A stretch of 12,642 nt of DNA from Campylobacterota bacterium. GTDB lineage: Bacteria; Campylobacterota; Campylobacteria; Campylobacterales; Sulfurovaceae. The DNA is taken from the NCBI GenBank assembly GCA_013153675.1, contig JAADEA010000065.1, positions 1 to 12,642 on the forward strand. Direction: 5' to 3'. Below are positions 1 through 7,649 of this stretch, in pieces (position 1 is the stretch's first letter; every line of letters starts with the position of its first letter). Position numbers and translations under genes: made by a program. The notes beneath the pieces were generated by a model. It was given only the letters and a program-made list of their open reading frames with translations, was not told the DNA's origin and did no database searches.

Positions 1-454
1 AATCAAACAAAGCTAAATCATTCCCTAAATATGTATATAATACATGATCTTTATCTACTAATCTTGCTTTAACAAGAGCTCTTTTGGCATTATGATCAAA
101 TATTAAGCTCTTTTTCCCATTCTCATATATCCATAAATTTGCATATCCCATTATTCCACTATCACTTAAAAATAGATATCTATCTTTAAATCTATCTACT
201 CCAAAAACTCTTGCTGGAGTTACCTCACCCATAAAATCTTTAATATCTGGCACTTTTACATTGAATTTTAACTTTTTTGAATCTAAATCATATACTTCAA
301 GCTCCCCGGCATCACTACCAATTAATAACTCTTTACCTCTTACCTCCATATCTTTTATATATCCATGAGTTTTTAATTTTCCAACAGGATTATATAAACT
401 CTCTCCTATTAACCAAAGAGAAAAAAGAAAAAATAAAAAAAACTTTTTTGTCAT
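1..454 (-). CDS. napL: NapL, nitrate reductase accessory protein (3' end missing)
   Basis: Periplasmic accessory protein of the Campylobacterota nap cluster; its exact role is unsettled in the family. I translated 151 codons from the ATG at 452-454; the gene runs off the left edge, so the C-terminus is missing. Residues 1-18 look like a signal peptide (MTKK, then a Phe/Leu-rich core). The rest reads as short beta-strand units of a propeller-like protein, with stretches such as LLIGSDAGELEVYDL and KDFMGEVTPARVFGVD that match what I remember of NapL. It starts one base after the stop of the preceding gene (TAA-T-ATG), with an AGGA Shine-Dalgarno, so it is translationally linked to it. In related clusters napD follows napL; here that lies outside the window. 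Assignment rests on position plus remembered similarity, not a search. Confidence 0.82.
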   Translation of the reverse strand, partial: MTKKFFLFFLFSLWLIGESLYNPVGKLKTHGYIKDMEVRGKELLIGSDAGELEVYDLDSKKLKFNVKVPDIKDFMGEVTPARVFGVDRFKDRYLFLSDSGIMGYANLWIYENGKKSLIFDHNAKRALVKARLVDKDHVLYTYLGNDLALFD

Positions 455-455
455 A

Positions 456-830
456 TTAATCCTTTTTTACTTTTTCCTCAAAAAAACTAAGAAGCCTTTT
501 TGCTACCTCCTCTTCCCCTTTATCACACCAAAGACCATATAGATCTATTTCAGAAGCTAAAAAGTTTTTAAATAGATTTTTCTCTTCTAACTCTTTAGAG
601 ATCTTTTCCATCTCTTCAGCTCCTCCAAGTGCCTCTTGTACCCTTGGAGTTACATATACCAAATAGTTATAAAGATCAGGATCAAAAACATCTAACTCTT
701 CATCATCAATATCTTCATAATTTTCATCAATTACTAATAGATATCTAAGTTCATTAACCTCCTCTTTCTCAATTTCATCCACCTTTTCCATTAGTTTTGG
801 AGCATATTTTAATAAAAATTCTCTATCCAC
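456..830 (-). CDS. Uncharacterised acidic 124-residue protein inside the nap operon
   Basis: I do not recognise this protein. It is 124 residues, with no signal peptide or membrane segment, so probably cytoplasmic. It is strongly acidic: about 36 Asp/Glu against 17 Lys/Arg, with a dense Asp/Glu run at residues 35-52. It appears mostly helical, with one cysteine (C102) beside W101. The start is GTG at 828-830, chosen because a near-perfect AAGGAGG (837-843) sits 6 bases upstream and no ATG fits. It lies between napF (48-base gap) and napL (1-base gap), where related bacteria usually have napF followed directly by napL. The gap carries an extended -10 motif, so the gene may have its own promoter. 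Size, acidity and position would suit a small assembly chaperone. The C-terminal stretch (residues 87-120) faintly recalls the end of TorD-type chaperones, but too weakly to name it. It does not look like NapD. Confidence 0.85.
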   Translation of the reverse strand: MDREFLLKYAPKLMEKVDEIEKEEVNELRYLLVIDENYEDIDDEELDVFDPDLYNYLVYVTPRVQEALGGAEEMEKISKELEEKNLFKNFLASEIDLYGLWCDKGEEEVAKRLLSFFEEKVKKD

Positions 831-836
831 TTTTCT

Positions 837-843
837 CCTCCTT
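837..843 (-). promoter_or_regulatory. Shine-Dalgarno that fixes a GTG start
   Basis: On the minus strand this reads AAGGAGG, 6 bases before the GTG at 828-830. It is the best ribosome binding site in the nap operon and decides the non-ATG start of the acidic 124-residue protein. Confidence 0.75.
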
Positions 844-866
844 AAATATAAATATATCTTATGCAG

Positions 867-875
867 ATTATAACA
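867..875 (-). promoter_or_regulatory. Extended -10 promoter inside the nap operon, before the unknown gene
   Basis: The minus strand reads TGTTATAAT, a perfect TGn-TATAAT extended -10, preceded by a T-run as in Campylobacterota sigma-70 promoters. It lies in the 48-base gap after napF. A start near 860 would give a leader of about 30 bases to the GTG start and would transcribe the unknown gene and napL independently of napA. The same nine bases occur before two other genes in this window. Transcription is inferred. Confidence 0.5.
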
Positions 876-878
876 AAA

Positions 879-1394
879 TTACTCTTGAGAGGAAACAATT
901 TTTGTTGGAGTATAACTAATTGCATTTGTTGGACATCTATTTAAGCAAAAACCACATCCAACACAAAGATCATTATCAATTACAGGATTAAAAAGTCCCA
1001 CAAATAATATAGCATCATAAATACAAGGCTCTTTACAAGAAAAACATATAGAACCTTTATGAGCTAAACATAAATTAGTATCAATTTTAAATTTAGCATT
1101 TATCTCCTCTTTTAATTCAAGAGATAAAACCCCCTCCTCACATGCAATAGCACACTCTTGACAAAAAGTACAACCACTTTTTGAAAAGTTTAAAATAGGT
1201 GCCCCTTTAGCATCAATTACAATAATCTTTTCTGGACAAACATCTTTGCATTTTTTTGAAGTGCACTCTTTGCAAAGAGTTAAAAAGAGTATCTCTTCTT
1301 TTGCATAAGGAGGTCTAACAACATCGATAATATCACTATCCTCTCTTTTGGCGGCTCCCAAAAGAGAGCTAAAAAACTCCCTTCTTGAAGCCAA
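879..1394 (-). CDS. napF: NapF, cytoplasmic iron-sulfur protein of nitrate reductase
   Basis: NapF is a cytoplasmic ferredoxin-like protein thought to help NapA mature or load its iron-sulfur cluster. It has 171 residues and four cysteine groups for [4Fe-4S] clusters: C41/44/49/53, C75/78/81/85, an irregular C109/117/120/124 and a classic C144-x2-C-x2-C-x3-C154-Pro. The N-terminus MASRREFF resembles a twin-arginine motif but lacks a following hydrophobic segment, as is usual for NapF. The start codon is TTG (1392-1394), placed directly after the napB stop (TAA-TTG). No ATG is available, and a GGGAG sequence about 8 bases upstream serves as the ribosome site. Fifth gene of the operon, tightly coupled to napB. 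Confidence 0.9.
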   Translation of the reverse strand: MASRREFFSSLLGAAKREDSDIIDVVRPPYAKEEILFLTLCKECTSKKCKDVCPEKIIVIDAKGAPILNFSKSGCTFCQECAIACEEGVLSLELKEEINAKFKIDTNLCLAHKGSICFSCKEPCIYDAILFVGLFNPVIDNDLCVGCGFCLNRCPTNAISYTPTKIVSSQE

Positions 1395-1994
1395 TTATTT
1401 TACTCCCTCATCAATTACTTGAATTAGATTAGATTTATGCTTTAATTTTGGATCTTTAAAATCTGGTTTAAAAGTATTATCTACAAGAGGCTTAGCATTA
1501 GATTGTGGTACATGACATTGAGAACAGTTAAATCTAATTGGATTTAATTTACTAAGTTTCTTTTTAACCACTACAACATCTGTTGAGTTAGCAACTGCTT
1601 TTCCTTCTTTTATAACTTTCCCATCTTTTCCAATTTTTGTAGCTGGTCTAAATTTTGTAAAGTGAGAAGGTGGAATTGGAGTCGCACCAACTGCTTTTGC
1701 CTTATCTGGCATATGACAATCTAAACATGCATTATGTTTTCTTGTAATAGGAAGTAATCCCTCTACTGAGTGAGGAATTAATGGAGGTGCATTTGTATAG
1801 GCTCTCTCAAATTTTTTAGCAGTTCCAGGAGCTGCCTTTGTATATTCAACTTTTGGAGGAGCAATCTTCTCTTGCTCAACTGGAGCCTTTCTTAAACTTA
1901 AAGACTCATCACTAATTGTCGTTCCATCTCCAGCCCACAAAGAGGCACCAAATAGAGCTGCCACTGCAGCAATTGCCAATCCTTTTTTAATCAT
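1395..1994 (-). CDS. napB: NapB, diheme cytochrome c subunit of periplasmic nitrate reductase
   Basis: Small electron-transfer subunit that passes electrons to NapA in the periplasm. It has 199 residues with a signal peptide at 1-21 (MIKKGLAIAAVAALFGASLWAG). Two CxxCH heme c sites are visible: C90-LD-C93-H94 and C157-SQ-C160-H161. H75 and H111 are placed like the distal histidine ligands of NapB. The segment between the signal and the first heme (residues 25-70) is Lys/Pro/Ala-rich. The ATG at 1992-1994 overlaps the end of napH by 8 bases and has AAGGAG 5 bases upstream, so translation is probably coupled. Confidence 0.96.
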   Translation of the reverse strand: MIKKGLAIAAVAALFGASLWAGDGTTISDESLSLRKAPVEQEKIAPPKVEYTKAAPGTAKKFERAYTNAPPLIPHSVEGLLPITRKHNACLDCHMPDKAKAVGATPIPPSHFTKFRPATKIGKDGKVIKEGKAVANSTDVVVVKKKLSKLNPIRFNCSQCHVPQSNAKPLVDNTFKPDFKDPKLKHKSNLIQVIDEGVK

Positions 1995-2805
1995 TGCTAC
2001 TCCTTTTAGCTAAATTTCTAATATGAAACCCAAGAGCATCATCATTGCAAACATCAATACAGCGTCCACAATTTGTACACTCTATTTGAGTCACATCTTC
2101 ACTTCTTTTTCCAATCATATTTAAAACTTGCACTTCAGGACAAACCTCTTTACAATGCATACAAAGAGTACATTTATCCTTATCGTGCCATACTCTAATT
2201 AAAGCATACTTGCCTATAATAGAGTGAACCCCACCTAATGGACAAATATGCCCACACCATCCATTTTTAACAACAAATAAATCAAATAGAAATATAGCAA
2301 CTATCAATCCAACTCCAGCCCCAAAACCAAAAATTACCCCTCTATTTAAAATAGTTATAGGGGATATAATTTCAAAGGCTGCTAATCCACTAATTGCTGA
2401 AACAATTAAGGCAATTACAATCATATAGTAACGAACATTTCTACTAATCCACACTTTTCTCTCAATCTTATCGATTAAGAGTTTTCTTCTAAGCCATGCA
2501 GCAGCATCTGTTACCATATTAACTGGACAGACCCAACTACAAAAAGCTCTACCCCCAATAATTCCATAAAATAATACAATTAATAGACCACCTATTAATG
2601 TAGTAGATGCCACAACAGCACCAGCAGCAAAAATTTGCAAAATAGCAAAAGGATCACTTAAAGGAACCTTCCCAAATAAAAGAGAGGTTGAGATATCACC
2701 TTGCAAAATTTTCCATCCAGCATAATTGCCCATAAAATATAAAAAGAGCAATCCAAGCTGACTAATTCTTCTTAATATTAAATATTTATAATTTCTCAAC
2801 CTCAT
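1987..2805 (-). CDS. napH: NapH, membrane quinol-dehydrogenase iron-sulfur subunit
   Basis: Integral membrane partner of NapG; together they take electrons from menaquinol to the periplasm, replacing NapC. It has 272 residues with about four membrane segments (roughly 13-33, 60-82, 127-150, 157-178). Two CxxxCP motifs follow segments 2 and 4 (C89-C93-Pro and C184-C188-Pro), a hallmark of NapH. The cytoplasmic C-terminal part carries two [4Fe-4S] sites: C212/215/218/222 and C243/246/249/253; the last has Asn instead of Pro after the final cysteine. The ATG immediately follows the napG stop (TAG-ATG), and the 3' end overlaps napB. Confidence 0.96.
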   Translation of the reverse strand: MRLRNYKYLILRRISQLGLLFLYFMGNYAGWKILQGDISTSLLFGKVPLSDPFAILQIFAAGAVVASTTLIGGLLIVLFYGIIGGRAFCSWVCPVNMVTDAAAWLRRKLLIDKIERKVWISRNVRYYMIVIALIVSAISGLAAFEIISPITILNRGVIFGFGAGVGLIVAIFLFDLFVVKNGWCGHICPLGGVHSIIGKYALIRVWHDKDKCTLCMHCKEVCPEVQVLNMIGKRSEDVTQIECTNCGRCIDVCNDDALGFHIRNLAKRSSND

Positions 2806-3660
2806 CTAAAACTCCATATTACTATTTAAATAATCTTCTGGAGATTTTGAGCTCCTCTTATCATGAGTGGTAATATCTTTTCCAACCCTCTCTTTGATTC
2901 TTCCTTGGTCTTTCTTATCCCATCCTTTTACATAGTGAGCACCAGGTTTTCCAAGAGCAATCTCTCTTGGCAATACAAAAATAGCTGGTTTTTCTGTTAC
3001 ACATGCCTTTTCACAAAGTCCACATCCTGTACACGCATCCTTGTCAACTACTGGTTTTAAAAATGCATGTTTTCCAGTTCTTTCATTTCTATCAAACTCT
3101 AATCTTATAGCTTCGCCAAGTAATGGACATGCTCTATAACAAGCATCACACTGAAGCCCCCAAAAGGCAATACATGAATTTGGGTCTACTACTGCAAGAC
3201 CCATATCCATCATTCTAAAATCAAGCTCACCAGTTTTTGGGTTTGTTACCTTAGTAATATCAAGTGCTCCCGTTGGACAAGCCACAACACAAGGAATATC
3301 CTCACACATATAACAAGGAACATCCCTTGGAATAAAATATGGCGTTCCAATAGTTATTGGATCTTGAGCTTTGGCTATTTTTAATGTAGGCTCTTTAGGC
3401 TTACCTGTCTCTTTATCAATATTTTGAGGTCTATTTCTACAAGCCTCGCTACACAGTCCACACTTAATACACTTTTTTACAAAATCATCTTCAGCCAATG
3501 CGGCTGGAGGTCTTAGGGTCAAAGGAGAGCTCTTCGCCTTTTGAGCATATCCACTCCAAATCAATACACCCATTGCTCCTAAACCCACATGGTGGGCTAT
3601 ATCTGTAAAGAATCTTCGGCGTGAGCTAATTTGACCCTTCTTAACCTCTTTTTGTGCCAT
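2806..3660 (-). CDS. napG: NapG, periplasmic four-cluster ferredoxin of nitrate reductase
   Basis: Tat-exported iron-sulfur protein that carries electrons between NapH and NapB. It has 284 residues. The twin-arginine signal is SSRRRFFTD (residues 12-20) followed by a hydrophobic stretch to about residue 38. Four [4Fe-4S] groups are present: C64/67/70/74, C116/119/124/128, C163/171/174/178 (long first spacing) and C210/213/216/220. The Lys/Asp-rich C-terminus after residue 230 has no motif I know. The ATG has AAAGG 7 bases upstream. It is 10 bases downstream of napA and directly abuts napH. Confidence 0.96.
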   Translation of the reverse strand: MAQKEVKKGQISSRRRFFTDIAHHVGLGAMGVLIWSGYAQKAKSSPLTLRPPAALAEDDFVKKCIKCGLCSEACRNRPQNIDKETGKPKEPTLKIAKAQDPITIGTPYFIPRDVPCYMCEDIPCVVACPTGALDITKVTNPKTGELDFRMMDMGLAVVDPNSCIAFWGLQCDACYRACPLLGEAIRLEFDRNERTGKHAFLKPVVDKDACTGCGLCEKACVTEKPAIFVLPREIALGKPGAHYVKGWDKKDQGRIKERVGKDITTHDKRSSKSPEDYLNSNMEF

Positions 3661-3670
3661 TTTTTAACCT

Positions 3671-6478
3671 TTATGCTTTATATAACTTCACTGCACACTT
3701 TTTATAGTCTGTCTGTTTAGACATTGGACATGTTGCATCAAGAGTAACTTTATTAATTAATACTTTCTCATCAAACCAAGGAACAAATACCAATCCTCTT
3801 GGAGGGCGGTTTCTTCCTTGAGTCTCAACTCTTGCTTTTACTTTTCCTCTTCTTGATTCAACCCAAATTAGATCACCTCTTTTAAATCCCTTAGCTTTAG
3901 CATCTTTTGGATTCATATATACAAGGGCTTCTGGCACTGCACGATATAGCTCTGGAACCCTCATTGTCATTGTTCCACTGTGCCAATGCTCTAACACCCT
4001 ACCAGTACATAGCCATGTATCATATTCTTTATCTGGCATTTCTGGTGGATCCATATATGGTCTTGCAAATATTTTTGCTTTATTTGGAATTGGAGTTTTT
4101 CCTTTTTTAGGATCTGGTTTAGTTAAGCTACCAGATAGTAATTTCTTAGCAAGAGGTCCATAGAAAGCGAAATCTTTCAATCCAGCTTTTTTAGCTGCTT
4201 TTGCTGCATATGGATCATATTTTACATTAAATCTCCAGAATGTCTCTTTACCATTTACAACTGGCCACTTAAGTCCTCTTACTTTATGGTAAGTATCAAA
4301 GTCTGCTAAGTCATGTCCATGACCTCTACCAAACCATGCATACTCTTCAAATAGATATTTATGGATAAAGAATCCATACCCTTTCCACTCTTTACCATCA
4401 CTTCCAAGAACTTTTCTGCTATCACCTTTAGAATCACTATCTAACCAATCTTTTACAAGTGGATCATCAATAGTATATTTTTTAGCCTCATCATTAGCAA
4501 ATAGGATTTCATACATTGTAGTATCTTCTTTATAACCCATCTTCTTAGCAGCTTCGATTACGCTTGGAAGAGGTTTCTTTCTTGGTCCACTTGGTTTATA
4601 TTCTCCCCATAGATCTTTTACAGTAAATCTCTTAGATAGCTCTACCCATTGCCAAGTATCACTCATAGCATCACCAACTGGCTCTACTTGTTGCTTCCAA
4701 TGCTGTGTTCTTCTCTCAGCATTTCCATAAGCTCCCCATTTTTCATAAATCATTGCACTTGGTAATACAAGGTCAGAAACCATTGCAGAGATACCTGGAT
4801 ATCCATCACTTGTTACAATAAAGCAATCTTTCTCTCTTGCTGCTTTTAACCAGTGGTTAGCATTTGCACTATCTTGATATGGGTTACATACATTTACCCA
4901 TGCAAATTTTACAAGTCCATCCTCAATTCCTCTATGAATTGCCATAATATGTTGCTTACCTACTGGGTTAATTGTTCCTTCTGGAATTCTCCATCTCTTC
5001 TCTGCAATTGCTCTATGTTTAGGGTTCTTAACCATTAAGTCTGCTGGAAGTCTGTGAGTAAATGTTCCAACCTCTCTTGCAGTACCACATGCACTTGGTT
5101 GACCTGTTAGAGAGAATGCTCCATTTCCTGGTTTTGCTTGTTTATTAAGTAGGAAGTGAACATTATAACTTAATGTATTTACCCAAGTTCCTCTGGTATG
5201 TTGGTTCATACCCATTGTCCAGAAACTTACAACTTTTCTATCTTTCTCAATATATAGTTGAGCAAGTTTTTTTAACTTTTCTTTAAATTGCTCTAAAGGC
5301 TCATCTGGATCACCTTTAGCTAACTTAGCCACATAATCAAGCGTATATGGTTTTAGAGATTTTTTATAATCTTCAAAAGAGATAATCCAATGTTTTAGAG
5401 TACCTCCTTTATTTTCCATAATATCGCCCTCTTTATATCCATAAGGCTCAAGAGCTGGTGCTTCAAGTGGAGATACTTTCTTCTTAGCTTCTTTTTGAAT
5501 AGTTTCAAGTTCTTTATCAGAATATCCAAGAGCTTTTGCTTTTTTTGGATTTCTCATTCCATAACCAAGATTAACTGGTCCAACAGTAAATACAATATGT
5601 TCTTTCACAAAATCCCAGTCAATTGCTTCTGGATGGTTATATACAATCTCATGAGCAATATAATTCCAAATTGCAAGGTCTGTTTGAGGTCTAAAAATAA
5701 TTTCTATATCTGCCAAGTCTGAACATCTATGACGATATGTCGACAAGTTAACTACTTTTACTCTATTTGGATCTGATAGCTTTCTATCTGTACATCTTGC
5801 CCAAAGAATTGGGTGCATCTCAGCCATATTAGGACCCCACAATACAATTGTATCTGTTAACTCAATATCATCATAGCACCCACTTGGCTCATCGATTCCA
5901 AATGTTTGATAGAATCCAACAACCGCACTTGCCATACAGTGTCTTGCATTTGGGTCAATTGCATTAGATCTAAATCCAGCTTTCATCATCTTATGAGCTG
6001 CATATCCCTCCATAATAGTATATTGTCCAGACCCAAATACAGCCACACCTTCTGGTCCACTCTCTTTTAGAGCTCTTTTAATTTGTTTTTCCATCTCATC
6101 AAAAGCTCTTTTCCAAGAGACTGGCTTAAATTTACCTTTTTTATCAAATTCACCTTTTTCATTCATTCTCATTAAAGGCACTTTTAATCTATCTGCCCCA
6201 TACATAATTTTAGCAGTAAAATAACCTTTAATACAGTTTAGTCCTCTATTTACAGGAGCTGCTGGGTCACCTTTTACAGCAACAATTCTTCCATCTTTAA
6301 CTGCAACCATAATACCGCATCCTGTTCCACAGAAACGGCATACGGCTTTATCCCAGCGCCATCCCTCTTCTCCTTTTTTAGCTTTAGCTTTAGCCTCCTC
6401 AGGAACTGCGATGCCAACAGCACTTGCAGCTGCCACTGCGGCTGAACTCTTTAAAAAATCACGACGATTCATTCCCAT
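3671..6478 (-). CDS. napA: NapA, catalytic molybdopterin subunit of periplasmic nitrate reductase
   Basis: Reduces nitrate to nitrite in the periplasm, using a Mo-bis-MGD cofactor and one [4Fe-4S] cluster. It has 935 residues, the long form usual in Campylobacterota. Residues 4-10 (NRRDFLK) are the Tat signal, followed by an Ala-rich core. The cluster ligands are C47, C50, C54 and C82. The motif DPNARHC places C181 as the Mo-binding cysteine that separates Nap from Asp-ligated Nar enzymes. The C-terminal domain (from about residue 820, [16 protein letters not shown]) is the molybdopterin-dinucleotide binding fold. Of two nearby ATGs (6478 and 6472), the first is preferred because AGGAGG lies 5 bases upstream of it. 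First gene of the operon, behind a promoter with an FNR-type box. Confidence 0.98.
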   Translation of the reverse strand: MGMNRRDFLKSSAAVAAASAVGIAVPEEAKAKAKKGEEGWRWDKAVCRFCGTGCGIMVAVKDGRIVAVKGDPAAPVNRGLNCIKGYFTAKIMYGADRLKVPLMRMNEKGEFDKKGKFKPVSWKRAFDEMEKQIKRALKESGPEGVAVFGSGQYTIMEGYAAHKMMKAGFRSNAIDPNARHCMASAVVGFYQTFGIDEPSGCYDDIELTDTIVLWGPNMAEMHPILWARCTDRKLSDPNRVKVVNLSTYRHRCSDLADIEIIFRPQTDLAIWNYIAHEIVYNHPEAIDWDFVKEHIVFTVGPVNLGYGMRNPKKAKALGYSDKELETIQKEAKKKVSPLEAPALEPYGYKEGDIMENKGGTLKHWIISFEDYKKSLKPYTLDYVAKLAKGDPDEPLEQFKEKLKKLAQLYIEKDRKVVSFWTMGMNQHTRGTWVNTLSYNVHFLLNKQAKPGNGAFSLTGQPSACGTAREVGTFTHRLPADLMVKNPKHRAIAEKRWRIPEGTINPVGKQHIMAIHRGIEDGLVKFAWVNVCNPYQDSANANHWLKAAREKDCFIVTSDGYPGISAMVSDLVLPSAMIYEKWGAYGNAERRTQHWKQQVEPVGDAMSDTWQWVELSKRFTVKDLWGEYKPSGPRKKPLPSVIEAAKKMGYKEDTTMYEILFANDEAKKYTIDDPLVKDWLDSDSKGDSRKVLGSDGKEWKGYGFFIHKYLFEEYAWFGRGHGHDLADFDTYHKVRGLKWPVVNGKETFWRFNVKYDPYAAKAAKKAGLKDFAFYGPLAKKLLSGSLTKPDPKKGKTPIPNKAKIFARPYMDPPEMPDKEYDTWLCTGRVLEHWHSGTMTMRVPELYRAVPEALVYMNPKDAKAKGFKRGDLIWVESRRGKVKARVETQGRNRPPRGLVFVPWFDEKVLINKVTLDATCPMSKQTDYKKCAVKLYKA

Positions 6479-6510
6479 TCTAACCTCCTATATTTCCTTA
6501 GGGATGGATT

Positions 6511-6516
6511 ATTATA
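6511..6516 (-). promoter_or_regulatory. -10 element of the napA promoter
   Basis: The minus strand reads TATAAT, without a recognisable -35 hexamer. If this is positions -12 to -7, transcription starts near 6504, giving a leader of about 25 bases before napA. The centre of the FNR-type box (between 6545 and 6546) then falls at exactly -41.5, the class II activator position, which explains the missing -35. Confidence 0.7.
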
Positions 6517-6538
6517 TCTTTTTAGTTTTATAATATTG

Positions 6539-6552
6539 TTGATATATATCAA
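6539..6552. promoter_or_regulatory. Perfect FNR-type operator (nap side)
   Basis: TTGATATATATCAA is a perfect 14-bp palindrome and an exact match to the FNR consensus TTGAT-N4-ATCAA. It is centred 41.5 bp upstream of the inferred napA start site and 64.5 bp upstream of the inferred start site of the divergent nirDL gene. Likely bound by a Crp/Fnr-family regulator, plausibly the one encoded at 7648-8340. Confidence 0.85.
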
Positions 6553-6561
6553 TTTTTTAAG

Positions 6562-6575
6562 TTGACATCTATCAA
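6562..6575. promoter_or_regulatory. Second FNR-type operator (nirDL side)
   Basis: TTGACATCTATCAA matches TTGAT-N4-ATCAA at nine of ten informative positions (C for T at position 5). Its centre is 23 bp from that of the perfect box. It lies 41.5 bp upstream of the start site inferred from the TATTAT at 6598-6603, and 64.5 bp upstream of the nap start site. Confidence 0.75.
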
Positions 6576-6597
6576 TTAATTTCTATTAGAAACAGTG

Positions 6598-6603
6598 TAT
6601 TAT
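6598..6603 (+). promoter_or_regulatory. -10 element of the nirDL promoter
   Basis: TATTAT matches the TATAAT hexamer at five of six positions. With this as -12 to -7, transcription starts near 6610, giving a 23-base leader before the ATG at 6633. No -35 hexamer is evident; the FNR-type box at 6562-6575 occupies that place. Confidence 0.55.
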
Positions 6604-6632
6604 TAAAAAAATTTTTTATGGAGAGTTAAGGT

Positions 6633-7646
6633 ATGCGTGAAGAGCTTTTATATGAGATACAAAATAATTTTCCACTTACTAAAAGACCGTTTTTAGAGTT
6701 GGCAAATAGATTAAATAGTAGTGAAGATAAGGTTATAGAAATTTTAAAAAAAGAGAAAGAAAACGGCATAATACGCCAGATTTCAGCTATATTTGATACA
6801 AGAAAGCTTGGATACAAATCAACTCTTGTAGCTTTTGAAGTTGAACCATCTCAAATAGAAGAGGCAGCAAAAATTATAAATCATCATCCAGGAGTAAGTC
6901 ATAATTATGAACGAAATCATAAATTTAACTTATGGTTTACAATCGCTACTCCACCAGATTCAAAACTTGGTTTAGAAAAAACAATTTTCTATTTACAAAA
7001 AATGACTAATGCCAAAAATTCGATAATTTTACCTACAAAAAAGATGTTTAAAATTGCTGTAAAATTAGATACTACAAAATCTCTTTCAAAAAAAGAGAAA
7101 ATTTCTAAAAAAGAGTTTAAAGATATAAAGTTGACTCCAAAAGATTTTATAGCAATAAGAGAGCTACAAAAAGATATACCAATTATTAAAGAACCCTTTA
7201 AAGATTCAATTGAAAGATTGAATTTAAGCTATGAAGAATATTTTGCTATTGCTAAAAGATTGCAAGAGGGTGGAATTATGAGGCGCTTTAGTGCTATTTT
7301 AAATCACAGAAAAGCCGGTTTTGTTGCTAATGCTATGAGTGTATGGAGTGTCCCAAAAGAAAAAGAAGAAGAAATTGGAGAACTTTTCGCCTCATATAGA
7401 GCAGTTAGCCACTGTTATTTAAGACCTACCTACCCATCTTGGCCTTATAATATTTTTGCAATGGTGCATGGACAAAGTAAAGAAGAGTGCGAATCAATTA
7501 TTGAAGAGATGTCAAAAGAGAGCCAAATTAAAGAGTATGATAAGTTATACTCTACAAGAGAATTTAAAAAGAAACGTATTCAATACTTTTCTCCTAAATT
7601 TCAAGAGTGGGAAGAAGAGGTATTATCAAAAGAGCCTGCTTTGTAG
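6633..7646 (+). CDS. nirDL: Fused two-domain siroheme decarboxylase (NirDL/AhbAB type)
   Basis: Removes two acetate carboxyls from siroheme to give 12,18-didecarboxysiroheme, an intermediate of heme d1. It has 337 residues made of two tandem AsnC/Lrp-like halves (about 1-150 and 168-337), each with a winged-helix-like region followed by a ferredoxin-like alpha/beta region. The first half has SHNYERNHKFNLWFT (H90, H96); the second has SHCYLRP followed by WPYNIFAMVHG (H260, H279). Both are signatures of the NirD/L/G/H and AhbA/B family, whose histidines act in decarboxylation. Most genomes encode the halves separately; fused NirDL is known in some denitrifiers. A DNA-binding role is unlikely despite the AsnC-like fold. 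The ATG has GGAGAG 7 bases upstream. The gene is alone on its strand, divergent from napA, and ends one base from the convergent regulator gene. Confidence 0.88.
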   Translation: MREELLYEIQNNFPLTKRPFLELANRLNSSEDKVIEILKKEKENGIIRQISAIFDTRKLGYKSTLVAFEVEPSQIEEAAKIINHHPGVSHNYERNHKFNLWFTIATPPDSKLGLEKTIFYLQKMTNAKNSIILPTKKMFKIAVKLDTTKSLSKKEKISKKEFKDIKLTPKDFIAIRELQKDIPIIKEPFKDSIERLNLSYEEYFAIAKRLQEGGIMRRFSAILNHRKAGFVANAMSVWSVPKEKEEEIGELFASYRAVSHCYLRPTYPSWPYNIFAMVHGQSKEECESIIEEMSKESQIKEYDKLYSTREFKKKRIQYFSPKFQEWEEEVLSKEPAL

Positions 7647-7649
7647 GCT
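7633..7649. terminator. Possible small bidirectional hairpin between convergent genes
   Basis: AGCCT (7633-7637) and AGGCT (7645-7649) form a 5-bp stem around a 7-base loop. The stem includes the stop codon of nirDL and part of that of the regulator gene. Flanking T-runs are short on both strands, so termination is uncertain. Confidence 0.3.

Noticed and set aside
277..459. 60-codon plus-strand frame opposite napL
   Set aside because: It covers the reverse of the napL start and signal peptide; there is no ribosome site, and the Lys-rich end is simply the complement of the poly-T signal sequence.
2863..3060. Open frame opposite to napG (65 codons), and similar plus-strand frames inside napA (3907-4110, 4853-5038, 5495-5722) and nirJ (9779-9994)
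   Set aside because: They lie fully antisense to well-conserved genes, have low-complexity Ser/Asn/Phe-rich translations, and lack ribosome sites or family motifs.
6633..7646. AsnC/Lrp transcription regulator
   Set aside because: Despite the fold, the paired SHNY/SHCY and WPYN motifs and the heme d1 context identify siroheme decarboxylase.
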